Below, one piece after another: positions 47,168-54,861 of a stretch of 64,000 nt of DNA. This stretch comes from Streptomyces sp. NBC_01465 (GTDB lineage: Bacteria; Actinomycetota; Actinomycetes; Streptomycetales; Streptomycetaceae): NCBI RefSeq assembly GCF_036227325.1, contig NZ_CP109467.1, positions 6,634,001 through 6,698,000 on the forward strand. The letters are read 5' to 3'. The notes under the pieces are model-generated. The model ran no database searches. It was not told the DNA's origin and saw only the letters and a program-made list of their open reading frames with translations. A program made the translations under genes and the position numbers. Every line of letters starts with the position of its first letter. Position 1 is the first letter of the stretch.

Positions 47168-48322
47168 GTGATCGGTGGCAGCGGTGACGGCGGCAGCGCG
47201 TCCGGCAACTGGCTCTTCACTGGGCAGGACGGCCGGCTCACTGCCTATCTGCCGGCAGAACACGGACTGCTGCGCCTGACCGAGCCGGCCTCGGGTCACC
47301 TTCCCTGGACCGGCCCCGACCTGGTCGAGGTTCCGGGCTGGACCGGCCGGGTCGCCATGGCGCAGAGCCCCGAGGGCTACGTGTATCTCGCTGTTCTGCG
47401 CCGTCCGCGGACCGCCGACGGCGCCCTGGAGGTTGCCTTCGCCACGCAGTTCCAGACCGGGCGCGGGCTGACCGACTGGCGCAGCCTGGGTGCTCCGGCG
47501 TCGCCCGGCGTGCCGGGGGACAGCGTGGTCGCAGGTCCCCTGATCGAGGTGAACAAGGCGATCGGCACGGTCCACGTCGTGGTCTCCCTGCGGGCCGGCG
47601 GAATCGTGCGGCGCAGTCGCAACGCGGACGGTGTCTGGGGCGGCTGGAAGTCCGTCACGGCCGAGGCGTACCCCCATGCGTTCGCCACCGTCATGACGAC
47701 CGGAGGACCGCTGGAGATCCTGGCCACGGGCCCGGCCGGCACCGACCGCTGGGTGGGTGTCGCACAGGGCCGGTTCGAACTCAGGGAACGCCTGGGGACG
47801 CCGCTCGTCGACGGCACCCAGATCGCGTACGAGACCGGTCCCAAGCGGGCGACGTACTACTGGCGCTATCCGGGCGACGGCTCGCTCGTCGCCTGGCGTG
47901 CCCAGGGACAGCAGGCGCAGGGCGGCGGCCTGATTCCGCTCGGCGGTGCGGGGGGCCGGGGCAGGCCCGACGTCACCCGCGCGCTCGTCGGAGGCGTCGA
48001 CTGCACCGTGCTGGCGCAGACGGGGGCGCACGGCGGTATCGAAGTGACCGCCCACGGTACGGAGAACGAGGCGTACGGAGCCTGGTGGGCGACCCTGGAC
48101 GGCGAGGGCGCGCACACCCCGAAGCTGGCCGTCGACGGAGCGGGGCGTCTGGTGGTCACCGCCCTCGGCAGCGACGGCGAACTGCTGCTGGCGCGCCAGG
48201 ACATCGGCCGGGAGGGCCTTGCCTTCGGCCCGTGGGGCCGGCTGGGCCGACCGGATCACCGGGCACCAGGCAGCGGACGTCGCTCGGCGACCTCGATGGA
48301 GAGGTCGCCCTCCGGCGTGTAG
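47168..48322 (+). CDS. Repeat protein of probable beta-propeller type, paralogue B
   Basis: 384 residues, paralogue of the gene at 44588-45634: same opening (NWLFTGQDGRLTAYLPAEHG), the conserved SPEGYVYLAVL, and ATYYWRYPGDGSLVAWR matching ATYYWSDRENPGIVAHR in paralogue A. GTG 47168 places the homology 13 residues from the start, as in A. No signal peptide. Its last 67 bases overlap the end of the convergent GT2 gene, giving a different, basic tail (HRAPGSGRRSATSM). Divergent from LCP. Confidence 0.8.
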   Translation: MIGGSGDGGSASGNWLFTGQDGRLTAYLPAEHGLLRLTEPASGHLPWTGPDLVEVPGWTGRVAMAQSPEGYVYLAVLRRPRTADGALEVAFATQFQTGRGLTDWRSLGAPASPGVPGDSVVAGPLIEVNKAIGTVHVVVSLRAGGIVRRSRNADGVWGGWKSVTAEAYPHAFATVMTTGGPLEILATGPAGTDRWVGVAQGRFELRERLGTPLVDGTQIAYETGPKRATYYWRYPGDGSLVAWRAQGQQAQGGGLIPLGGAGGRGRPDVTRALVGGVDCTVLAQTGAHGGIEVTAHGTENEAYGAWWATLDGEGAHTPKLAVDGAGRLVVTALGSDGELLLARQDIGREGLAFGPWGRLGRPDHRAPGSGRRSATSMERSPSGV

Positions 48323-49857
48323 AAGGGTGCGGCGACGAGTTCGTGCTGCTCCGAGCGGGGCGACGGGGCGATCACCACGGGGGGACGCGCGGTGGTGTCC
48401 ACATCGGCCGAGCGCCGGCGGCCGAGCCGCACCTCGCGGGTCACGCCCTCGAAGCTCACGGCCAGGGAGATGTCCCAGATCCCCGGGGCCACGGGCCAGC
48501 CGCTCGAGGTCTGTCCCAGACCGACCCGTGCCGAGAAGCGGGCCATGGCGCGTGGCTTCCCCTTGGAGTTCAGCAGGGTCTCGTCCCTGCGTGCGGTCAC
48601 GGAGAAGCGTTCTTCCGCCCCGCTCTCACGGTGACGCAGCACCACCTTGGTGGCACGGTCCCGGGTGGAGAGCTGCTCGAAGAAGGCGAAGCCGTCCAGG
48701 GTCAGCATGGGGCCGGTCCACTGCAGACGCGTGAGTTCGTGCGTCACGGTCATCCGGTCCGTGATGTCGAACAGGTCGTCGTCCAGGGGGACTTGCGGAT
48801 CCCGGAAGTACGGAAGCGTGGTGAACACCCGGCCGTCCTCGACGGTCTTGCGCGGCGCGGGTGGCTTCTCCGCCTCGTAGACGGCCATCTGCTCGGCCTC
48901 GGGGAACCGGCCTGCCGACAGCAGGGCGAGCCGAACGGCCAGCGGCCTGGGCAGCCGGGCGAGCGCACCGGGAGTGAGGTGGGTGCGCAGTACGCTCTGG
49001 GCGCTCCACATGGCCTGCTGCCGCTCGGCCTGATGGTCCGAAGCGAGCAGCAACGCACCGGTGGCACGGCCGAGTTCGGACTCCAGGTGACGCGAGAGCA
49101 GCAGATCGAGCCGGGGGCCGGCCGGCACCAGCGTGGTCACCAGGGCCATCATCCGGGCAGCCAGGGCCACCCGTTCGGGCAGCGGCACCGACGGCGCGGA
49201 CGAGGGTCCCTTGATGATGCAGGTCCGGTCCGCGACCACCGCGATGTTGTCCGCGGCCACATAGGCGGCCGCGGTGAAGGCCTGGTCGTCGCCGATGAGG
49301 ACATCGGTGGGGAACTGCAGTCCGCGTCGCTCCAGCATGCTGGTGCGGAAGAGCTTGTCCGGGGTGAGCGACCAGTAGACCCGCGAGGCGTAGAGGTCGG
49401 CGTACTCGCGTCCGGTACGGAACATCGAGGTAGCCACCGCGTGGCGCCCGGAGCTCTCCGGCTTGCCGAGCACGACGTCCGCCTCGGTCTTGTCCGCGAC
49501 GGCGACCATACGGGCGAGGGCGTCCGGTGCCAGCCGGTCCGCGCCCTCGAGGAAGATGACGAACCGTCCCCTCGCCTGGCTCAGACCGAGGTTGCGGGCG
49601 GCGGCCGGGCTCAGCCCACGCTGCTGGCGGCCGATGCGCAGGACGCCGCCGCTGCGGTCGGCGGCACGGGCCAGCAGGGGGCCGCTGTCGTCGGTCGAAC
49701 CGTCGTCGACCGCGATGATTTCCAGCCGGAGCTTGCCGGTCGTCTGCTCGAGCAGCGAATCGACACAGGCGAGCACCGTCTCCGCATGGTCGCAGACACG
49801 CAGGACGACGGTGACGTCAAGGAGGTCACCGGGGTGGAAGGGGCCGCGATTCACCAT
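48256..49857 (-). CDS. GT2-family glycosyltransferase
   Basis: 533 residues. N-terminal GT-A domain about 10-210 with VTVVLRVCDHAETVLACVDSLL, the nucleotide-sugar DDG motif in IIAVDDGSTDDSG and LIGDDQAF acceptor-side motif. A helical middle and a beta-rich C-terminal part (about 390-533) without known family follow. Similar long GT2 proteins accompany TagF-like genes in teichoic-acid clusters. ATG 49857 overlaps the upstream stop by 7 bases, so strongly coupled. Last gene of the four-gene run. Confidence 0.88.
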   Translation of the reverse strand: MVNRGPFHPGDLLDVTVVLRVCDHAETVLACVDSLLEQTTGKLRLEIIAVDDGSTDDSGPLLARAADRSGGVLRIGRQQRGLSPAAARNLGLSQARGRFVIFLEGADRLAPDALARMVAVADKTEADVVLGKPESSGRHAVATSMFRTGREYADLYASRVYWSLTPDKLFRTSMLERRGLQFPTDVLIGDDQAFTAAAYVAADNIAVVADRTCIIKGPSSAPSVPLPERVALAARMMALVTTLVPAGPRLDLLLSRHLESELGRATGALLLASDHQAERQQAMWSAQSVLRTHLTPGALARLPRPLAVRLALLSAGRFPEAEQMAVYEAEKPPAPRKTVEDGRVFTTLPYFRDPQVPLDDDLFDITDRMTVTHELTRLQWTGPMLTLDGFAFFEQLSTRDRATKVVLRHRESGAEERFSVTARRDETLLNSKGKPRAMARFSARVGLGQTSSGWPVAPGIWDISLAVSFEGVTREVRLGRRRSADVDTTARPPVVIAPSPRSEQHELVAAPFYTPEGDLSIEVAERRPLPGAR

Positions 49858-50675
49858 GACTGCCTCTGCTGCGTCTGCTGGGGCTGTGCGCTCTCCGGGG
49901 AACGGGGCCAGGGCATCTCGCCCGTGAGCCCGGGCCACTGCCACGGGTGGAATTCGACGGCCGAGGTGCACTCGGGAAAGGCGCCGGGTGCCTGCCCGAG
50001 GGGGCCGACGTGCACATTCACCGGTGCGGAGGCGAGCGATCCGTCCACTGCGGTCACCGTGTACGTGAAACGGTCGTACCCCAGGAAGCCGGGCGCGGGC
50101 AGGTAGGCCAGCGCTCCGTCCCCGGTCAACTGTGCTTCTCCGTGCCGGGGTTGAGTCAGTGAGACCGGGGCGCCGCCCCCGGCCGGGATCCGTACCGCGC
50201 CCGGAGTGTCCTGCGCGGTGAGGATCCGCAGCCCCGCGGCCGGCGACGTGCGTACGGGCAGTGCGAGGGCATCGAGCCGCCCGGTACGGATCAGCTTCAT
50301 CCCCGAGCCGTCCGGCACCGCGACCCTGAACTGCGGGCGCAGCCGCGGCGGCCCGGAGGGCTGCTTGACGCGCAGGGACAGGACGCCCGAGCGGCTCTCT
50401 CCTGCCTCGGCGCGCACCCGGAACCAGCGCTGCGCGGGGAAGTACTCCAGCTGCTCGGCGCCGACGATCTCGGCCGCTTCGGTCAGCGCGTCCGCGTGCA
50501 GGTAGGCACAGCCGCGCGGTGCGCCCCGGTCGGGAGCGACGGAGAGCCCGAGCTGGACGAGGTCACCGACGGCGACCTCCTCCAGGGGATCCGCAGAGCT
50601 GTAGAGGGCCGCGTACACCGCACCCTGGGACGGTTCGGTGCCGATGGCACGGCCCTGGCCGAGGAGATGGTTCAT
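49851..50675 (-). CDS. Ig-like / cadherin-like domain protein
   Basis: 274 residues, no signal peptide or membrane helix. The C-terminal third has AYLPAPGFLGYDRFTYTVTA followed by SAPVNVHVG, the mark of Ig-like (Big_9) repeat domains. The N-terminal part is beta-rich with no match. Start ATG 50675 overlaps the SGNH gene stop by 4 bases (ATGA) and its own stop overlaps the GT2 start. Probably an accessory protein for polymer synthesis or display; exact role unknown. Confidence 0.72.
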   Translation of the reverse strand: MNHLLGQGRAIGTEPSQGAVYAALYSSADPLEEVAVGDLVQLGLSVAPDRGAPRGCAYLHADALTEAAEIVGAEQLEYFPAQRWFRVRAEAGESRSGVLSLRVKQPSGPPRLRPQFRVAVPDGSGMKLIRTGRLDALALPVRTSPAAGLRILTAQDTPGAVRIPAGGGAPVSLTQPRHGEAQLTGDGALAYLPAPGFLGYDRFTYTVTAVDGSLASAPVNVHVGPLGQAPGAFPECTSAVEFHPWQWPGLTGEMPWPRSPESAQPQQTQQRQSW

Positions 50676-51481
50676 GCGCCGGCCTTCGGGACGGGGGATG
50701 CGGAGACGCGTGAGCGGGTGCGGTCCTGGAAGGTGGCTTCGTCGAGCCAGCCCAGCTCGTCGTACGAGAAGGAGCGGACGTCGAGCCCCTTGACCCAGTG
50801 GGCGGGGATCACCTGCTGCTCGGCGAGGCTGCGGGCCACGAAGCGCGCGCACTCGACGGCGCCCTCGGCACGGAGGTGCACATTGTCCGCGTCCTGGACG
50901 ATCTCCTGGAGCGGCTCACCGGGGCGGAGATAGGTGAAGGCGTGCCGGGAGTTCTCCGGTCCGAGCTCCTCCCACCAGGCCAGACTCTGCCCGTAGAGAT
51001 CGACGACGGGGAGGTGCTCCTCGCGGGCCAGCTGCCGCATCGCACGGGGATAGTCGGCGAGGAACCGGGACACGTTGCCGTGGCGGTCGAGACGGCGCCG
51101 CTCGTACGGCAGCAGGATCACCGGATGCGCCTGGCGCTCGCGGACCCCCGTGGCGTACGCCCGCATGTGGTCGAGGAAGCTGCCGTACGGGTCGGTGTGC
51201 AGTCCGGGGTCGGGCTTCCAGTCGATCTGGCCGAATCCGTAGACGAGGTAGTCGCCGGGCGCGATGTTCTCCAGGATCCACTGGAGGCGGCCGCGCTCGT
51301 GGAAGCTCTTCGAACTGGCCCGCGCCCTGGCGCAGTTGACGACCTCGACCTCGTCGGTGAGGAAGAGGGGAAGCGCCTGGGCCCAGCCGGCCATCGGGAG
51401 ATGGCTGAACGGGCGGGTGACCGCGGTGGAGTCACCGGCCACGAAGATCCGAGCCGGGCGTCCCGGGTGCTGGGCAGACAT
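50672..51481 (-). CDS. SGNH/GDSL-family hydrolase
   Basis: 269 residues. Block I is IFVAGDSTAV (nucleophile Ser18), block II/III region holds YGFGQIDW, and block V is DADNVHL with Asp and His. Resembles rhamnogalacturonan-acetylesterase-type SGNH enzymes that remove or move acetyl groups on glycans. No signal peptide, so likely cytoplasmic unless exported otherwise. Between TagF-like (52 bases) and the Ig-like gene (4-base overlap), suggesting acetyl editing of the polymer. Confidence 0.87.
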   Translation of the reverse strand: MSAQHPGRPARIFVAGDSTAVTRPFSHLPMAGWAQALPLFLTDEVEVVNCARARASSKSFHERGRLQWILENIAPGDYLVYGFGQIDWKPDPGLHTDPYGSFLDHMRAYATGVRERQAHPVILLPYERRRLDRHGNVSRFLADYPRAMRQLAREEHLPVVDLYGQSLAWWEELGPENSRHAFTYLRPGEPLQEIVQDADNVHLRAEGAVECARFVARSLAEQQVIPAHWVKGLDVRSFSYDELGWLDEATFQDRTRSRVSASPVPKAGA

Positions 51482-51533
51482 GCGTTCCTGCCTCCTGGGG
51501 CTGGTGTCGCTGGACGGGGTGGGGGCGGAGGCG

Positions 51534-53528
51534 CTACGCCATCAGCTCGGGTTCGTCCGGGTACTCGATGGGGAAGTCACGCATTCCGCGCGCGTAGAGG
51601 TCGTTCGCGGCGTTGTTGAACCGCACGCCGGACGGCGGGTAGTCCGCCCCGAGCAGGTACTCCTTGAGCTGCTCGCGGTACGGGGCCATGACGTCCTGCT
51701 CGGGGAAGAGCATCGCGTTCAGGGCCTCGTCGAGTCCCTCGCAGTCGGAGTCGAGGAGGTAGGAGGCGTACGCGGTGCGCTGCTCGTTGCGGAACTCGTC
51801 GTCGGGCAGGCCGTCCAGGTTGAAGATCGCGTACGGCTTGCGGGTCGCCACGAAGTCCGAGACCACACTGGACATGTCGCCGATCAGCAGGTCCGAGTGG
51901 TTGAAGCAGTCGTAGAGGGAGGGCACCCGCTCGATCACCACGTGGTGGGCCTCGTCGGGGATCGCGTTCCAGTACAGCGCACCCGCCCGGTTGCGGCTGC
52001 CGCGCACGCGCGCGGTCCGCTCCTCCTCGGTGAGGTCGGGGTACTTGGACCTGACCCCGCGCTCGGAGACCTCCGCGATCTGCTTGTCGAGGCGGGCCAG
52101 CTTGCGGGCAGCGCTCTTGGAGTCGTGGAGATTGCGCCCGAACCGCTGGGCGTTGCCCTCCTGGAGGAGGGCGATGATGCGCCGGTGCGCGGCCGCGGCC
52201 TCCGGCGACCTGCTTCCGGTGAGCGGGTGGGGCTTGTAGATCACCCGTATCTCGCGCTCGTGCGAGAGGAGCGCCCGGACCAGCTTCTCGCCCGCCGGGA
52301 TGACCGAGGTGTAGCAGGCGTCGTCGGTCCAGCCCTCCCAGGTCGGCGCGTAGATCACGGTGGGGATCCTGTTGCTGACGGAACCGGTCCAGCGGTGCAG
52401 CGGCATCAGCTGCGGTCGTCCGACCTCGACGATCTGGTCGGCGTTGACGGCGTGCTTGATGCGCTCGTACCGGTCGCGCCCGGCCCGGCCGGCCACCCAG
52501 ATCTCGTCGAACACCTTGCTCACGCGGTTGCTGCTGGCCAGCTTGTCGCTGTCGCCGTGCCCGATGAACACATGCTTCACCTCGGCCCGCTGGAGCATGT
52601 GCACGTTCTTGCCCGCGTTGCCCGGGTAGAGGGTGACCCGCAGCTCGGGCATCTCGACGCGGGCCAGGTATTCGGCCTTGGGCACGCAGACGACCGGCAC
52701 CGACGTGGCGTCGAGGAAGCGCAGAGTGGCCCGCTCCCGCAGCACGATGACGGGGCGCAGATCCAGGGACTCCAGCGACTCCAGCCACATGTTCACCTGG
52801 TACATGAAGTCCTTGGAGACCGCGGCGAAGGTGAAGTACAGCGCCACCTGCGGCCGGTAGTCCGCGAGCTGTCGGTTGAGCTCGTCGAGGGCCTCGTCGT
52901 GCGTCGGCAGTACGAGAGCGTTCCGCGCTCCGGGGATCAGGGCGAGGAACGCCAGGAAGGCGACCGAGACGGTGATGATCCCGCCGAAGGCGACGTAGCG
53001 GCCTTCGTCGGTCGCCATGGTGGCCAGCGCGCCGCCCACCAGCGGGATGTCCAGGTGGAGCATCTTGCGGACGTGCTTGCTCATCAGGAACGGATGAGGC
53101 ATGCGCCGGATGTCCAGCGCCTCGACGTCGAGCCCGCGGGTGGTGAAGGGCAGGGCCGCCCGCTGGGAGCGCACCTGCTTCAGCATGCCGCTGTACGCGA
53201 GCTGCAGGACGAAGAGCAGCAGGAAGCCCACGGTGCTGATCTGTACGACGAAGGAGTCGATGTCCACGATGGATCCGCAGAGCGCCAGCAGCAGGAACTG
53301 GCGGATCAGGAACCGGATGGTGAGGCCGAAGCGGGACTCCCGCAGCCGGTCGAGTGTCGAGGACTGCGCGTTGTGCAGCAGCAGGTCGGCGACGTAGCTG
53401 GTGGTCGCGGCGTACACGAACAGAGGGAGGGACGCGATGACGACCGACGTCATCATCGCGACGAAGCTGAGTACGAGAGCGCCGGATATGAGAACACCCA
53501 GCACGGCCTGGCGTCGCTGCTTGCCCAT
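51534..53528 (-). CDS. TagF-like CDP-glycerol:polyglycerophosphate transferase
   Basis: 664 residues. The first about 170 hold several hydrophobic segments (VLISGALVLSFVAMMTSVVI onward), then a TagB/TagF glycerophosphotransferase domain: VKHVFIGHGDSDKLASS with the His used for CDP-glycerol, VIYKPHPLTGSRSPEA, and LLIGDMSSVVSDF. Builds poly(glycerol or ribitol phosphate)-type wall teichoic acid. ATG 53528 (MGKQRRQ) is preceded by AAGGAGG. First gene of the minus-strand run to 48256. Confidence 0.9.
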   Translation of the reverse strand: MGKQRRQAVLGVLISGALVLSFVAMMTSVVIASLPLFVYAATTSYVADLLLHNAQSSTLDRLRESRFGLTIRFLIRQFLLLALCGSIVDIDSFVVQISTVGFLLLFVLQLAYSGMLKQVRSQRAALPFTTRGLDVEALDIRRMPHPFLMSKHVRKMLHLDIPLVGGALATMATDEGRYVAFGGIITVSVAFLAFLALIPGARNALVLPTHDEALDELNRQLADYRPQVALYFTFAAVSKDFMYQVNMWLESLESLDLRPVIVLRERATLRFLDATSVPVVCVPKAEYLARVEMPELRVTLYPGNAGKNVHMLQRAEVKHVFIGHGDSDKLASSNRVSKVFDEIWVAGRAGRDRYERIKHAVNADQIVEVGRPQLMPLHRWTGSVSNRIPTVIYAPTWEGWTDDACYTSVIPAGEKLVRALLSHEREIRVIYKPHPLTGSRSPEAAAAHRRIIALLQEGNAQRFGRNLHDSKSAARKLARLDKQIAEVSERGVRSKYPDLTEEERTARVRGSRNRAGALYWNAIPDEAHHVVIERVPSLYDCFNHSDLLIGDMSSVVSDFVATRKPYAIFNLDGLPDDEFRNEQRTAYASYLLDSDCEGLDEALNAMLFPEQDVMAPYREQLKEYLLGADYPPSGVRFNNAANDLYARGMRDFPIEYPDEPELMA

Positions 53529-53729
53529 GGCCGGTCGGCCCTCCTTGAACGTGGCGTGGTGCGGCTTTGCCACGGTGGGGACGGGCACGGCAGCTGTGTA
53601 GGGATTTTGTGAAATCTCAGACGCATCTTAGGTGCTGATTAGGTCAACGGTGAACAAAATATGGCCAGAAGCGGAACCTTGGATGCCGCTGGTACCGAAT
53701 GGTTATCAACGGTGGATGAGTGGTCGGCC

Positions 53730-54776
53730 TCAGCCGGCGAACCCGTAGACGCTGAGTTCCCGGCGCCCACGGGCCTTCGTCGAGAAACCCATGCACAGCG
53801 CGGGACGCGGAGTGAGCCGGACGGCCAGACCCTCCGGCTCGCGGAAGGGGAGCGTGGGTGCGACGGTGACCCGTCTGCGTCCCGCCGGCTTTCCGGTCCT
53901 CAGCGCGATGGCCGACAGATAGGTGTTCCCGCCGGCGGAGGGCGGGTTGTCGCCGTCTTCGTCCGTGTACGGATTTCCGGTGAGCTGGTAGATGAAGTCC
54001 CCGTGCAGAGCGCATCCCTGGAGCGGCTCCCCCTTGCGCCGTACGGTGTCCAGCACCGTGTGCGACGGCCGGTACCTTCCGGCGAGGAAGTCGTCCATGG
54101 GGTAGACGGCATACCGGTGCTGCCGTCCGGTCCAGTGGCTGACCAGGACCCGCCGTCCGGACAGATCCAGGGCCGGGTGGACGGTGTGACTTCCCGGGAG
54201 CGGGCTGTGGTGGCGTACGGAGGGTGCGGAGCTGTCGAGCACCGTGCGGTCGCGGAACGGAACCCTGGCCACCGAGCGTCCGTAACCGGTCCGCGGGTCG
54301 GCCCGGGACTCGACCCACAACTCGACCTGTGCGCCGGACGGTTCGATGCCCAGGGAAATGCCGTGGCCGAACCCGCGCAGATACATATGGGCGAGCAGCT
54401 CTCCGGACCGCGACAACCTGGAGACGCACATGTCCCCGTGCAGACGCCGCTGCGAGGAACTGCGCGGCCGTGATTCGCCCGCCAGCCGCACGCCGCCGGG
54501 GATGCCCTGAAGTGTGTAGAGATGGCCGCGGGTGTCGTCGAAGGCGAGAGCCTGAGGGCCGCTGACCTCATGGAGCGGTGTGGGGGACAGAAGTCTCGAC
54601 GCCGCGGCGATGTCGAACACCCCGGCCGGGCTGCCGGCCTTCGGCGGGGACTGGTCGGTGATCAGTGCCGTCGCCGCCACACCCCCGGTGACGAGTGCGG
54701 CCGCCGAGCCGCCGCCCGCGAGCAGCAGAGTCCTCCGGCTGACCGGCTTGGCAGGTTTCGCCTCGATGATCGGCAC
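53730..54776 (-). CDS. Tat-exported TagC/P68-like beta-propeller protein
   Basis: 348 residues. Twin-arginine signal (SRRTLLLAGG, residues 13-22, hydrophobic to about 40). The remainder has repeating strands (ALAFDDTRGHLYTLQG, HPALDLSGRRVLVSHW, GCALHGDFIYQLTGNPY) as in TagC/phage receptor-binding-type propellers linked to teichoic acids. GTG 54776 with GGAGGAA upstream. Same strand as TagF and separated by 201 bases. Likely acts on or binds the polymer outside the cell; inferred. Confidence 0.75.
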   Translation of the reverse strand: MPIIEAKPAKPVSRRTLLLAGGGSAAALVTGGVAATALITDQSPPKAGSPAGVFDIAAASRLLSPTPLHEVSGPQALAFDDTRGHLYTLQGIPGGVRLAGESRPRSSSQRRLHGDMCVSRLSRSGELLAHMYLRGFGHGISLGIEPSGAQVELWVESRADPRTGYGRSVARVPFRDRTVLDSSAPSVRHHSPLPGSHTVHPALDLSGRRVLVSHWTGRQHRYAVYPMDDFLAGRYRPSHTVLDTVRRKGEPLQGCALHGDFIYQLTGNPYTDEDGDNPPSAGGNTYLSAIALRTGKPAGRRRVTVAPTLPFREPEGLAVRLTPRPALCMGFSTKARGRRELSVYGFAG

Positions 54777-54802
54777 GGTCGTCTCTGTTCCTCCGGACTA
54801 CG

Positions 54803-54847
54803 GCGAGGAGCGCCCGCCCGTGGGGTGCACGGACGGGCGCTCCTCGC
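54803..54847. terminator. Terminator after fadB-like gene
   Basis: GCGAGGAGCGCCCG (54803-54816) and CGGGCGCTCCTCGC (54834-54847), 14 perfect pairs plus partial pairing of the loop flanks. Confidence 0.85.
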
Positions 54848-54861
54848 TTCGGCAGACCAGG

